This document shows, one piece after another, positions 33,302 to 42,333 of a stretch of DNA of 64,000 nt; the stretch's first letter is position 1; the number at the start of each line of letters is the position of its first letter. Made by a program: the position numbers and the translations under genes. Where the stretch lies: contig NZ_JAAVTK010000006.1 in the NCBI RefSeq assembly GCF_012275535.1, positions 62,001-126,000 on the forward strand, written 5' to 3'. Under the pieces are notes generated by a model. It saw only the letters and a program-made list of their open reading frames with translations. It made no database searches and was not told where the DNA came from. The DNA comes from Hymenobacter artigasi (GTDB lineage: Bacteria; Bacteroidota; Bacteroidia; Cytophagales; Hymenobacteraceae).

Positions 33302-35414
33302 CTGCCGCCTCCACCCACACCGGCACGGCCGACAGCGCCGCGTTGCCGGTCAGCTCATCGAGCCGGGCCTCGTCGGTGAGGTCGTTGATGCTGACGCCGG
33401 CGTGGGCCTGCGCCACTTCCAGGCGGGTGCCGGGGCGGGCATGGCCGTAGCCGTGGGGCATACTGACCACCCCGGGCATCAGGTTAGGCGTGATTTCGAC
33501 GGGAAGCTCGATGCTGCCAACACGGGAGCGCACGCGCACCGGCTGGCCATCAACAAGCTGGCGGGCGGCGGCATCGGCGGGGTTGAGCTGCAGGGTGCAG
33601 CGGTTGCGGCCTTTAATGAGGCGGGGCAGGTTGTGCATCCACGAGTTATTGGAGCGCAACTCGCGCCGACTGATAAGTAATAACTGATTATCAGACACTA
33701 ATAGCCCAGCGGTCAGCACGCAGCGGGCCCTATCTAAGTCGGCCAGGAACAGCGGGGCGGCGATGTTGATGCGCTGGTTTTCGGTGCGCAGGGCGGCAGG
33801 CAGGCGCGGCTGCAGCTCGCCGAGGTCGATGCCGTGGGGGTTGTCGCGGAGCTTATCCAGCGAGAGGCCGGTGCGGCCGTAGGCGCCGTATCGCAGGCCG
33901 AGGTCGATTTTTGCTTCCGGATTTTCGGGGGCGGGCGCGGTGGCCACGTCGAAAGCGTCGCCGGCTTCGAGGCGCTGGCGCAGGCCTTCGAAAATCTCCC
34001 AGTCGTAGCGGGCATCGGGGCCTTTGTCGAACAGCGGCTCGGAGTAGCGGCTGGTGTTGCGGATGGCCAGGGCGTGGAAGCTCACATCATAATGCGCGGT
34101 TTCGAGGCCGGTGGCGGGGGGCAGAATGTAGTGGGCGTGGCGGGTGGTTTCGTTGAGGTAGATGTCGATGGACACCATGAATTCCAGACCGGCCAGGGCG
34201 GCATCGAGCTGCCCGCCATTGGGCGTGGACAGCACCGGGTTGCCGCAGCTCGTGACCAGCGCCCGCAGCTGGCCTGCGCCGGGCGTAAGCATATCTTCGG
34301 CCAGGCAGGCCACCGGCAGCTCGCCCATAAACTCAGGGGCCTGGCGCACCCGGCTGCGGTACCGGTCGTAGCGGTTATAGGGGCCCGGCTTGCCCAGCAC
34401 GTCAAGCGCGGGCGTGGCAAACATGTAGCCGCCCGGCTCGTCGAGGTGGCCGGCAAGCAGGTTCAGGGCATTTATCAGCCAGAGGCATAGCCCGCCAAAC
34501 TCCTGCACCGACACCCCTACCCGACCATAAATCACGCCGCGCTCAGCGGCTGCCAGCTCCCGCGCCAGCGTGCGGATTTCGGCGGGCGCGATGCCCGTGA
34601 TGGCGCCAACGTGCTCGGGCGTGAACTCGGCCACGGCCGCGCCCAGGGCTTCAATACCATCCGTGATGCCGGCCAGCCGGCCGGGCTTCACCAGGTTTTC
34701 GGCAAACAACACCTGCGTCATTGCCAGCAGCAAAAACACGTCGGTACCCGGGCGAATGAAGTGGTGAGTATCGGCTTTGGCGGCGGTTTCGGAGCGGCGC
34801 GGGTCGACGACCACCACCTTGCCGCCCCGGGCCTGAATGGCTTGCAGGCGCTTGGCCACGTCGGGCGCGGTCATCAGGCTGCCGTTGCTCACCAGGGGGT
34901 TGCCACCGAGGATGAGCCAGTGGTCGGTGCGGTCGAGGTCGGGCACCGGTAGCAGCAGTGGGTGGCCGTAGAGCTGCCAGGCGGCGAAGTGGTGCGGCAG
35001 CTGGTCGACCGACGAGGCCGAGAACAGGCTGCGCGAGCCCAGCGCCCGCAAAAAGCCGGGTGCCGCCAGTTGCGTGCCCGAGTTGTGCACACTGGGGTTG
35101 CCGGCGTACCAGGCCGTGGCGTGCGGGCCGTGCGCCTCCCGCTGCTGGCGCAGGGCGGCGGCGACTTCATCCAAGGCCGTGTTCCAGTCGAGCTCCTGCC
35201 AGCCGTCGGCGGTGCGCTTGAGGGGGCGGCGCAGGCGGTCGGGGTCTTCGTAAATGTCCTTCAACCCTACAGCTTTCGGACAGATGTGGCCCCGGCTGAA
35301 GGGGTCCTGCGCATCGCCGGCAATACTGAGGACGCGGCCGTTTTCGTGAGTGATTTCGAGGCCGCAAATGGCTTCGCAGAGATTGCAGGCGCGGTAGTGG
35401 GTTTCGATGGGCAT
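33282..35414 (-). CDS. Molybdopterin-dependent oxidoreductase, formate dehydrogenase/nitrate reductase-like
   Basis: The 710-residue protein belongs to the Mo/W-bisMGD (DMSO reductase) family. The N-terminal [4Fe-4S] motif is CNLCEAICGLE plus GHICPKA. Central domains follow (WLILGGNPLVSNGSLMTAPDV, GGKVVVVDPRRSETAAKADTHHFIRPGTD), and the C-terminal molydopterin-dinucleotide domain is RCTLQLNPADAAARQLVDGQPVRVRSRVG. At the expected Mo-ligand site (about SASSVDQLP) there is no Cys or Sec, so the metal may be ligated by Ser or another group. No signal peptide or partner subunits are seen, so it is probably a cytoplasmic single-subunit enzyme. The substrate is unknown. The last residues (DVNLTP) and stop are encoded by a family B repeat arm. 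Confidence 0.88.
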   Translation of the reverse strand: MPIETHYRACNLCEAICGLEITHENGRVLSIAGDAQDPFSRGHICPKAVGLKDIYEDPDRLRRPLKRTADGWQELDWNTALDEVAAALRQQREAHGPHATAWYAGNPSVHNSGTQLAAPGFLRALGSRSLFSASSVDQLPHHFAAWQLYGHPLLLPVPDLDRTDHWLILGGNPLVSNGSLMTAPDVAKRLQAIQARGGKVVVVDPRRSETAAKADTHHFIRPGTDVFLLLAMTQVLFAENLVKPGRLAGITDGIEALGAAVAEFTPEHVGAITGIAPAEIRTLARELAAAERGVIYGRVGVSVQEFGGLCLWLINALNLLAGHLDEPGGYMFATPALDVLGKPGPYNRYDRYRSRVRQAPEFMGELPVACLAEDMLTPGAGQLRALVTSCGNPVLSTPNGGQLDAALAGLEFMVSIDIYLNETTRHAHYILPPATGLETAHYDVSFHALAIRNTSRYSEPLFDKGPDARYDWEIFEGLRQRLEAGDAFDVATAPAPENPEAKIDLGLRYGAYGRTGLSLDKLRDNPHGIDLGELQPRLPAALRTENQRINIAAPLFLADLDRARCVLTAGLLVSDNQLLLISRRELRSNNSWMHNLPRLIKGRNRCTLQLNPADAAARQLVDGQPVRVRSRVGSIELPVEITPNLMPGVVSMPHGYGHARPGTRLEVAQAHAGVSINDLTDEARLDELTGNAALSAVPVWVEAADVNLTP

Positions 35415-35428
35415 GAAGCAGCAGGTAG

Positions 35429-35455
35429 TACCGTGGACTCTGCGAGTCCGCGAGT
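35429..35455. repeat. Solo family D arm
   Basis: The segment contains CCGTGGACTCTGCGAGTCCG, matching the first half of the arm at 21080. Internally it is palindromic (GGACTCTGCGAGTCC). Confidence 0.7.
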
Positions 35456-35480
35456 GGATGGGAATGAGGTAGCAAGGTAA

Positions 35481-35597
35481 AGACCGTCATGTCGAGCGCA
35501 GCCGAGGCATCTCGCGTGCAGCAGTATTCAATACCGTTTTCACGATTGAGTTACTAAGGCCCGCGAGATGCCTCGGCTGCGCTCGGCATGACGGTCT
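35481..35597. repeat. Family A inverted-repeat element upstream of the TldD/TldE array
   Basis: 36-nt arms with one mismatch begin AGACCGTCATGTCGAGCGCA. The loop has CACGATTGAGTTACTA. It lies in the divergent gap (296 bp) between the molybdoenzyme and the first tldD. The remaining 114 bp before tldD are AT-richer and presumably hold the promoter; no motif is convincing. Confidence 0.95.
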
Positions 35598-35710
35598 ATC
35601 TTTCCTTCATCAGCAACGCAACGTTCCAATATCCTTCATGTCTATTTGATTAAGATTTCGTCCCATCTTTACGAATCTGCTTCCTGCATCACTAAAACGC
35701 TTACCCTCTT

Positions 35711-37363
35711 TTGAAACGACGCGACTTTGTAGGACTATCCGGCCTGGCTGCCGGGGCCCTCTTCCTCCCCGGTTTTCCCAGCTTTGGCGGCACCCTCGTT
35801 GACCCCGCCCGCCTGCTGGAGCCCGGCCTCGACCTCACCCAGAAAAAACGCCTTGCTGATGCGGCCCTGAACGCCGCCAAAGCCGCCGGGGCCAGCTACG
35901 CCGATGTGCGCATCGGGCGCTACCTCAACCAGAGCATTTTCACCCGCGAAAAGCAGGTGCAGAACATCGCCAGCGGCGAAAGCTTTGGCGTGGGCATTCG
36001 GGTGATTGCCAACGGTACCTGGGGCTTTGCGGCCACCAACGTCGTTACCGAGGCCAGCCTGGCCAAAGCCGCCCAGCTGGCCGTAGCCATCGCCAAGGCC
36101 AATGCCAAGGTGCAGAAGGAAAAGGTACAGCTGGCCCCGCAAAAGGGCTACGGCGAGGTGAGCTGGAAAACGCCCATCCAGCAAAATGCCTTTGAGGTGC
36201 CGGTGGCGCAGAAGGTTGAATTGCTGTTGGCCGCCAACGCAAAGGCCCTCGACAACGGCGCCAGCTTCGTGAATTCCTCCCTGTTTCAGATTAACGAGCA
36301 GAAGTATTTCGCCAGCACCGACGGCTCCTACATCGACCAGGACGTGCACCGCATCTGGCCTACGTTTTCGGTTTCGGGGGTAGACCGAGCCAGTGGCAAG
36401 TTCCGCAGTCGCGATGCCCTGAGCTCGCCCATGGGCCTGGGCTACGAGTACCTCACACCCAAGGCCGCCGATAAGATTGCGGGCGCCGCAGGAACAGGAC
36501 TAATCGGCTACCGCAACAGCTACGACATGCTGGAAGACGCCGCCCTGGCCGCCCGGCAGGTAAAGCAGAAGCTGACCGCCAAGTCGGTAACGCCCGGTAA
36601 ATACGACCTCGTGCTCGACCCCAACCATCTGGGCCTCACCATTCATGAAAGCGTAGGCCACCCCCTGGAGCTCGACCGCGTGCTGGGCTACGAGGCCAAC
36701 TACGCCGGCACCAGCTTTGCCACGCTCGACTGGAAGGCCAAGGGCCTGCCCTACGGCTCGAAGCTGGTAAATATTGTGGCCGATAAGCTGCAGCCCGGCT
36801 CGCTGGGCGCAGTGGGCTACGACGACGAAGGCGTGAAAACCAAGCGCTGGGACCTCATCAAAGAAGGCACGCTGGTGGACTACGAGAAAATCCGGGACCA
36901 AGCGCACATCGTGGGCCAGAACGAATCGGACGGCTGCTGCTACGCCGACTCCTGGGACTCGGTGCAGTTCCAGCGCATGCCCAACGTGAGCCTGCAGCCC
37001 GGCAAAGCCAAAATGAGTGTCGACGAGCTGATTAAGGACGTGGACAAGGGCGTGTACATCGCCGGGCGCGGCTCCTACTCCATCGACCAGCAGCGCTACA
37101 ACTTCCAGTTCGGTGGGCAGGTATTCTACGCCATCGAGAAAGGCAAAATCACCGAGATGCTGGAAGACGTGGCCTACCAGGCCAACACCCAGGAATTCTG
37201 GAATTCCTGCGCCGCGATTTGCGACGAGTCGGACTACCGGCTGTTTGGGTCGTTCTTCGATGGCAAAGGCCAGCCCAGCCAGGTGTCGGCCGTGAGCCAC
37301 GGCTCGGCCACCACGCGGTTTAATGGCGTGAACGTGATTAATACGGCCCGGAAAATCGGGTAA
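35711..37363 (+). CDS. tldD: TldD-like metalloprotease with Tat signal (pair 1)
   Basis: The 550-residue protein is homologous to TldD, the Zn-protease half of the TldD/TldE heterodimer that degrades or trims peptides. The active-site HExxxH is H312-E-S-V-G-H317. A candidate third ligand Cys lies in SCAAICDESD (Cys500/504). Unlike cytosolic E. coli TldD, the N-terminus is a twin-arginine signal (MKRRDFVGLSGLAAGALFLP, with RR at 3-4), predicting export of the folded protein. The only start fitting this N-terminus is TTG at 35711; copies 2 and 3 have ATG at the same place. The tldE partner follows after 172 bp containing a family A repeat. It is very similar to the proteins at 38958 and 43624. 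Confidence 0.9.
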   Translation: MKRRDFVGLSGLAAGALFLPGFPSFGGTLVDPARLLEPGLDLTQKKRLADAALNAAKAAGASYADVRIGRYLNQSIFTREKQVQNIASGESFGVGIRVIANGTWGFAATNVVTEASLAKAAQLAVAIAKANAKVQKEKVQLAPQKGYGEVSWKTPIQQNAFEVPVAQKVELLLAANAKALDNGASFVNSSLFQINEQKYFASTDGSYIDQDVHRIWPTFSVSGVDRASGKFRSRDALSSPMGLGYEYLTPKAADKIAGAAGTGLIGYRNSYDMLEDAALAARQVKQKLTAKSVTPGKYDLVLDPNHLGLTIHESVGHPLELDRVLGYEANYAGTSFATLDWKAKGLPYGSKLVNIVADKLQPGSLGAVGYDDEGVKTKRWDLIKEGTLVDYEKIRDQAHIVGQNESDGCCYADSWDSVQFQRMPNVSLQPGKAKMSVDELIKDVDKGVYIAGRGSYSIDQQRYNFQFGGQVFYAIEKGKITEMLEDVAYQANTQEFWNSCAAICDESDYRLFGSFFDGKGQPSQVSAVSHGSATTRFNGVNVINTARKIG

Positions 37364-37379
37364 TTGAACGGTTTTGTCA

Positions 37380-37503
37380 AACCGTCATGCCGAGCGCAGC
37401 CGAGGCATCTCGCTCGGAGTAGTAATCCAATCGTCAGCTCCGTTCGCCTGTGGTTGCAACGATGCGAGCGAGATGCCTCGGCTGCGCTCGGCATGACGGT
37501 CTG
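37380..37503. repeat. Family A inverted-repeat element between tldD1 and tldE1
   Basis: 37-nt arms begin AACCGTCATGCCGAGCGCAG and extend through CTCGCTCG; the loop is about 49 nt. It occupies most of the tldD-tldE spacer, as in pair 2. Confidence 0.95.
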
Positions 37504-37535
37504 ACTTCAACCAACATACTTTCACAGAAAACATC

Positions 37536-38855
37536 ATGGCCATGCTCTCCCAATCCGAAGCCCAGACCATCCTCAAAAAAGTCCTCAGCTTCAGCACCGC
37601 TGATGAGTGCGAGGCCACCCTCACGGGCACTAGCGGCGGCAACGTGCGCTCGGCCCGCAACTCTATCAGCACGGCGGGCGCGGCCGAGAACGTGGCGCTG
37701 GCGGTGCAGTCGCGCTTTGGCAAGCGCAGCGGCACCGCTACCTGCAACGAGTTTGATGAGGCCTCGATTCGCCGCTGCGTGCAGCGGGCCGAGGAAATTG
37801 CCCGCCTCGCGCCGGAAAGCCCGGAGTACGTGCCGCTGCTCGGGCCGCAGACGTATTTGGCATCGCCCAACTCTTTTGCGGCGCGCACGGCGGCCATCAC
37901 GCCCGATTACCGGGCCGAGCAGATTGGGGCCAGCATGGCGCTGTGCGATGCCAAGAAGCTGAGCTCAGCCGGCTTCTTTAATGATTCGTCGGGTTTCGTG
38001 GCCAAGCGCAACTCCAAGGGGCTGGAGGCTTACCAGCCGGTGAGCAACCTTGATTTTTCCATTTCGGTGCGCACGCCGGACGGCACCGGCTCGGGCTACG
38101 CCATTGCCAACTACACCGATTTGGCCCGCTTCGACGCAGCGCGCCTCACGCGGGTGGCAGCCGACAAGGCGGCTTCGTCGGTGAATGCTAAGGCCATTGA
38201 GCCGGGCAAGTACACCGTGATTCTGGAGCCGGCTGCCGCCATCGACCTGCTCAACAACATGATGGGGGCCATGGATGCCCGCAACGCCGACGAGGGCCGC
38301 AGCTTCCTGAGTAAGAAGGGCGGCGGCAACAAGAAGGGCGAAAAGGTGTTCGACGAGCGGGTGACCATCTACTCCGACCCCACCCACCCTGATGTGCCCG
38401 ACCTGACCTTTGCCGGCGACGGCCGCCCCCAAAAGAAGGTGACGTGGGTGGATAAGGGCGTGGTGAAAAACCTCTACACCTCGCGCTTCTGGGCCCAGAA
38501 AGCCGGCATCCCCGACATTCCGGCGCCCGGCGGCTGGATTATGGAAGGCGGCACCCAAAGCACCGCCGAGCTCATTAAGGGCACCGCCAAGGGTATTCTG
38601 GTCACGCGCCTCTACTACATCCGGGCCGTCGACCCGCAAACGCTGCTCTACACCGGCCTGACGCGCGACGGAACGTTCTACATTGAAAACGGGCAGATTA
38701 AATTCCCGGTGAAAAACTTCCGCTTCAACGAAAGCCCGGTGATTATGCTCAACAACCTGGAGGCGCTGGGCAAGCCCGTGCGCCTGAACGGCAGCCTGGT
38801 GCCGCCCATGAAAATCCGGGATTTCACCTTCACCAGTTTGTCGGACGCGGTGTAG
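37536..38855 (+). CDS. tldE: TldE/PmbA-like metallopeptidase partner (pair 1)
   Basis: The 439-residue protein is the TldE/PmbA-type partner of the preceding TldD. It shares the two-domain TldD/PmbA fold but lacks the HExxxH site. Recognisable blocks are MLSQSEAQTILKKVLSFSTA at the N-terminus, NSKGLEAYQPVSNLDFSISVRTPDGTGSGYA, and the C-terminal GGTQSTAELIKGTAKGILVT and ENGQIKFPVKNFRFNESPVI. No signal peptide or Tat motif is present. If it works with exported TldD, it must either hitchhike through Tat as a complex or the pair must meet before export. This is an inference. Confidence 0.9.
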   Translation: MAMLSQSEAQTILKKVLSFSTADECEATLTGTSGGNVRSARNSISTAGAAENVALAVQSRFGKRSGTATCNEFDEASIRRCVQRAEEIARLAPESPEYVPLLGPQTYLASPNSFAARTAAITPDYRAEQIGASMALCDAKKLSSAGFFNDSSGFVAKRNSKGLEAYQPVSNLDFSISVRTPDGTGSGYAIANYTDLARFDAARLTRVAADKAASSVNAKAIEPGKYTVILEPAAAIDLLNNMMGAMDARNADEGRSFLSKKGGGNKKGEKVFDERVTIYSDPTHPDVPDLTFAGDGRPQKKVTWVDKGVVKNLYTSRFWAQKAGIPDIPAPGGWIMEGGTQSTAELIKGTAKGILVTRLYYIRAVDPQTLLYTGLTRDGTFYIENGQIKFPVKNFRFNESPVIMLNNLEALGKPVRLNGSLVPPMKIRDFTFTSLSDAV

Positions 38856-38862
38856 GTAGTGC

Positions 38863-38948
38863 GGTAAGCTTTAGCTTGCCGTGCCGGACAATTAGTTGAT
38901 TCATTGCATTTTTCCGCTGGCCTCCAATACGGCAAGCTAAAGCTTACC
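38863..38948. repeat. Inverted repeat upstream of tldD2
   Basis: Perfect 20-nt arms GGTAAGCTTTAGCTTGCCGT and complement; loop 46 nt. The arm is itself palindromic around AAGCTTTAGCTT. It fills the tldE1-tldD2 spacer and ends 9 nt before the tldD2 start. Confidence 0.88.
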
Positions 38949-38957
38949 TCACAATTT

Positions 38958-40610
38958 ATGAAAAGACGCGACTTTGTAGGACTCACTGGCCTGGCGGCCG
39001 GCGCCCTCTATCTCCCCAGCTTCCCCAGCTTCGGCGGCACCCCCGTTGACCCCGCCCGCCTGCTGGAGCCCGGCGCCGACGTGGCCATGAAAAAACGCCT
39101 CGCCGATGCCGGCCTGAACGCCGCTAAAGCCGCCGGTGCCAGCTACGCCGACGTGCGCATTGGCCGCTACCTCAACCAGGGCATCTTCACCCGCGAAAAG
39201 CAGGTGCAAAACATTGCCAGCACCGAGAGCTACGGCGTGGGCATTCGCGTGATTGCCAACGGCACCTGGGGCTTTGCTTCGACCAACAACGTGACCGACG
39301 CGGGCATCGCCAAAGCCGCCCAGCTGGCCGTACAAATCGCCAAGGCCAACTCGAAAGTACAGAAGGAAAAGGTGCAGCTGGCCCCGCAAAAAGGCTACGG
39401 CGAGGTAAGCTGGAAAGCGCCCATTCAGCAGAATGCGTTTGAGGTGCCCATCAAGGATAAAGTGGATTTGCTGCTGGGCGTGAACGCCAAAGCTCTGGAT
39501 ATGGGCGTGTCGTTCATCAACTCGGTGCTGTTCCAGGTGAATGAGCAGAAGTATTTTGCCAGCACCGACGGCTCCTACATCGACCAGGACATTCACCGGA
39601 TTTATCCCACGTTCGGCGTCACGGCCATCGACCGGGCCAGCGGCAAGTTCCGCTCGCGGCAGGCCATGAGCTCGCCCGTGGGCATGGGCTACGAGTACCT
39701 CACGCCCAAAGCCGCCGACAAGATGGCCGGCCCCACCGGCTCCGACATCATCGGCTACAAATACAGCTACGACATGCTGGAAGACGTGGCCCTGGCCGCC
39801 AAGCAGGTGAAGCAGAAGCTGACCTGTAAGTCGGTGACGCCCGGCAAGTACGACCTCGTGCTCGACCCGCACCACCTGGGCCTCACCATCCACGAAAGCG
39901 TGGGCCACCCGCTGGAGCTCGACCGCGTGCTGGGCTACGAAGCCAACTTCGCCGGCACCTCGTTTGCCACCCTGGAGTGGAAGGCCAAGGGCATCCCCTA
40001 CGGCTCGAAAGTGGTGAACATAGTGGCCGATAAGGTGACGCCCAACACCCTGGGCGCGGTAGGCTACGACGACGAAGGCGTGAAAACCAAGCGCTGGGAC
40101 CTTATCAAAGACGGCACGCTGGTAGACTACGAGAAAATCCGGGACCAGGCGCACATGGTGGGCCAGAAGGAATCGGACGGCTGCTGCTACTCGCAGTCGT
40201 GGCAGGACGTGCAATTCCAGCGCATGCCCAACGTGAGCCTGCAGCCCGGCAAGGCCAAAATGAGCGTGGATGAAATGGTGAGCAAGGTCGATAAGGGCAT
40301 CTACATCGCCGGCAACGGCTCGTTCTCCATCGACCAGCAGCGCTACAACTTCCAGTTCGGCGGGCAGGTGTTCTACGCCATCGAGAAAGGCAAAATCACC
40401 GAGATGCTGGAGGACGTGGCATACCAGGCCAACACCCAGGAATTCTGGAACTCCTGCGCCGGCTCATGCGACGAAAGCGACTTCCGTTTCTTCGGCGCTT
40501 TCAACGACGGCAAGGGCCAGCCCAGCCAGAGCTCGGCCGTGAGCCACGGCTCGGCCACCACGCGGTTTAATGGCGTGAACGTGATTAACACGGCGCGTAA
40601 GATTGGGTAA
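38958..40610 (+). CDS. tldD: TldD-like metalloprotease with Tat signal (pair 2)
   Basis: The 550-residue paralogue of the protein at 35711 is collinear along its whole length. The Tat motif is MKRRDFVGLTGLAAGALYLP. The HExxxH site is H312-ESVG-H317, and the Cys pair is in SCAGSCDESD. ATG at 38958 is chosen; an in-frame ATG at 38904 lies in the repeat and would mask the signal. Differences from copy 1 are concentrated in surface-like stretches ('VAMKKRLADAGL', 'IKDKVDLLLGVNAKALDMGVSF', 'YKYSYDMLEDV'). The catalytic core is nearly identical, suggesting a duplication followed by divergence in substrate recognition. Confidence 0.9.
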   Translation: MKRRDFVGLTGLAAGALYLPSFPSFGGTPVDPARLLEPGADVAMKKRLADAGLNAAKAAGASYADVRIGRYLNQGIFTREKQVQNIASTESYGVGIRVIANGTWGFASTNNVTDAGIAKAAQLAVQIAKANSKVQKEKVQLAPQKGYGEVSWKAPIQQNAFEVPIKDKVDLLLGVNAKALDMGVSFINSVLFQVNEQKYFASTDGSYIDQDIHRIYPTFGVTAIDRASGKFRSRQAMSSPVGMGYEYLTPKAADKMAGPTGSDIIGYKYSYDMLEDVALAAKQVKQKLTCKSVTPGKYDLVLDPHHLGLTIHESVGHPLELDRVLGYEANFAGTSFATLEWKAKGIPYGSKVVNIVADKVTPNTLGAVGYDDEGVKTKRWDLIKDGTLVDYEKIRDQAHMVGQKESDGCCYSQSWQDVQFQRMPNVSLQPGKAKMSVDEMVSKVDKGIYIAGNGSFSIDQQRYNFQFGGQVFYAIEKGKITEMLEDVAYQANTQEFWNSCAGSCDESDFRFFGAFNDGKGQPSQSSAVSHGSATTRFNGVNVINTARKIG

Positions 40611-40620
40611 CAGACGCCTG

Positions 40621-40724
40621 ACCGTCATGCCGAGCGTAGCCGAGGCATCTCGCGTGCAATGGTAATTCAATCGATTAGATTACTACCCCACGCGAGATGC
40701 CTCGGCTACGCTCGGCATGACGTT
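40621..40724. repeat. Family A inverted-repeat element between tldD2 and tldE2
   Basis: Arms of about 36 nt begin ACCGTCATGCCGAGCGTAGC. The loop has GTAATTCAATCG, similar to GTAATCCAATCG in the pair 1 element, and GATTACTACCCCACGCGAG, as in the copy at 22180. Confidence 0.95.
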
Positions 40725-40762
40725 CTGAATTCATCCAGCATACTCCTACACCTGAAAATATC

Positions 40763-42097
40763 ATGGCCATTCTCTCCAAAGACGAAGCCCAGACCATCCT
40801 CAAAAAAGTCCTCAGTTTCAGCACCGCCGATGAGTGCGATGCCACGCTCAATGGCAACATTGGCGGCAACGTGCGCTCGGCCCGCAACTCCATCAGCACG
40901 GCCGGGGCCAGCGACAACGTGTCGCTGGCCGTGGAAAGCCGCTTTGGCAAGCGCGCCGGCGTGGCCACCTGCAACGAGTTTGACGAAGCCACCCTGCGCC
41001 GCTGCGTGCAGCGGGCTGAGGAAATTGCCCGCCTCGCGCCGGAAAGCCCGGAGTACATGCCCCTGCTCGGGCCGCAGCAGTACCTCGATGGCAGCCGCTC
41101 ATACGCCGCCGCTACCGCCGCCATCGACCCCGACTACCGGGCCGCGCAAATCGGGGCCAGCATGGCGCTGTGCGACCAGAAAAAGCTGAGCTCGGCCGGC
41201 TTCCTCGACGACTCGCACGGCTTCGTGGCCAAGCGCAACTCCAAGGGACTGGAGGCTTACCAGCGCACGTCCAACGTCACGTTTTCGGTGACCGTGCGCA
41301 CGCCCGATGGCACCGGCTCGGGCTACGCCTCGGGCGACTACGTGGACTCGACCAAGATGGACGCCGCCCGTTTCACCAAAGTAGCCGCCGATAAAGCTGC
41401 TGCTTCCATGAAGGCGCGGGCCATTGAGCCGGGCAAGTACACCGTGATTATGGAGCCCAATGCCCTGCTCTCGAACGTGGACACCTCGCTCATCGGCGCG
41501 CTCATGGGTGCCCTCGATGCCCGCAACGCCGATGAGGGCCGTAGCTTCCTCAGCAAGAAAGGTGGCGGCAACCGCAAGGGCGAAAAGCTGTTCGATGAGC
41601 GCGTGACCATCTATTCCGACCCGCTGAACCCGGAAATCGCCGACCTGACGTTCAGCGGCGACGGGCGGCCGCAGCAGCGCACCACCTGGATTGACAAGGG
41701 CGTGGTGAAAAACCTGTACGCCTCGCGCTACTGGGCCCAAAAGGCCGGCATCCCCGACCTGCCCCGCCCCAACGGCTGGATTATGGAAGGAGGCACCCAA
41801 AGCACCGCCGACCTCATAAAAGGCACCGCCAAGGGCATTCTGGTCACGCGCCTGTGGTACATCCGCCCCGTCGACCCGCAGACGCTGCTCTTCACCGGCC
41901 TGACGCGCGACGGAACGTTCTACATCGAAAACGGCCAAATCAAGTTCCCCATCAAGAACTTCCGCTTCAACGAAAGCCCGGTCATCATGCTCAACAACCT
42001 GGAAGCCATTGGCAAGCCGGTGCGTTTGAACGGTAACCTGGTGCCGCCGCTCAAGATTCGCGACTTCACGTTCACGAGCCTGTCGGACGCGGTGTAG
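40763..42097 (+). CDS. tldE: TldE/PmbA-like metallopeptidase partner (pair 2)
   Basis: The 444-residue paralogue of the protein at 37536 has no signal peptide and no HExxxH. It has the same landmark blocks: MAILSKDEAQTILKKVLSFS, NSKGLEAYQRTSNVTFSVTV, GGTQSTADLIKGTAKGILVT and ENGQIKFPIKNFRFNESPVI. It carries a slightly longer central segment (EPNALLSNVDTSLIGALMGA) than copy 1. It ends pair 2, followed by a degenerate family A arm and an intrinsic terminator. Pairs 1 and 2 may therefore form one transcript separate from the genes downstream. Confidence 0.9.
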   Translation: MAILSKDEAQTILKKVLSFSTADECDATLNGNIGGNVRSARNSISTAGASDNVSLAVESRFGKRAGVATCNEFDEATLRRCVQRAEEIARLAPESPEYMPLLGPQQYLDGSRSYAAATAAIDPDYRAAQIGASMALCDQKKLSSAGFLDDSHGFVAKRNSKGLEAYQRTSNVTFSVTVRTPDGTGSGYASGDYVDSTKMDAARFTKVAADKAAASMKARAIEPGKYTVIMEPNALLSNVDTSLIGALMGALDARNADEGRSFLSKKGGGNRKGEKLFDERVTIYSDPLNPEIADLTFSGDGRPQQRTTWIDKGVVKNLYASRYWAQKAGIPDLPRPNGWIMEGGTQSTADLIKGTAKGILVTRLWYIRPVDPQTLLFTGLTRDGTFYIENGQIKFPIKNFRFNESPVIMLNNLEAIGKPVRLNGNLVPPLKIRDFTFTSLSDAV

Positions 42098-42126
42098 CGT
42101 ATTCTTGTAGCATCCCTGTTAACTGA

Positions 42127-42156
42127 GCGTCATGCTTCGGCTACGTTCAGCACGAC
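42127..42156. repeat. Degenerate family A remnant
   Basis: The sequence GCGTCATGCTTCGGCTACGT followed by TCAGCACGAC looks like a left-arm start fused to a right-arm remnant, consistent with deletion of the middle of an element. Confidence 0.6.
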
Positions 42157-42193
42157 TTGCTTTTATAGCAACATGACTTTTTAGATGACTTCG

Positions 42194-42227
42194 AAAGCCA
42201 CCAGCCAGCCGGACTGGTGGCTTTTTT
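42194..42227 (+). terminator. Rho-independent terminator after TldD/TldE pair 2
   Basis: AAAGCCACCAG pairs with CTGGTGGCTTT over a 9-nt loop and is followed by TTTT. It lies about 97 nt after the tldE2 stop. Confidence 0.88.
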
Positions 42228-42333
42228 AGTTGCTGGCGAAGCGGAGGCAACTTCCGACCCGCCAACTGCATCTGCCGACTTGGGCGCAGGCATTCCGCGC
42301 CTATCTTGCGGCCTACTCCCCTTCTTTTCTGCG

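Noticed and set aside
35645-35671. Possible promoter upstream of tldD1 (TATTTG ... CATCTTTA)
   Set aside because: Spacing is too short for the TTTG/TAnnTTTG consensus and the -7 box matches poorly.
35481-40724. Repeated 30-40 nt units considered as a CRISPR array
   Set aside because: Copies are paired inverted arms kilobases apart, not regularly spaced direct repeats; no cas genes are present.
42217-42333. Upstream extension of the carboxypeptidase-regulatory-like protein
   Set aside because: The extra 39 codons begin inside the terminator stem and put sequence before an otherwise normal signal peptide.
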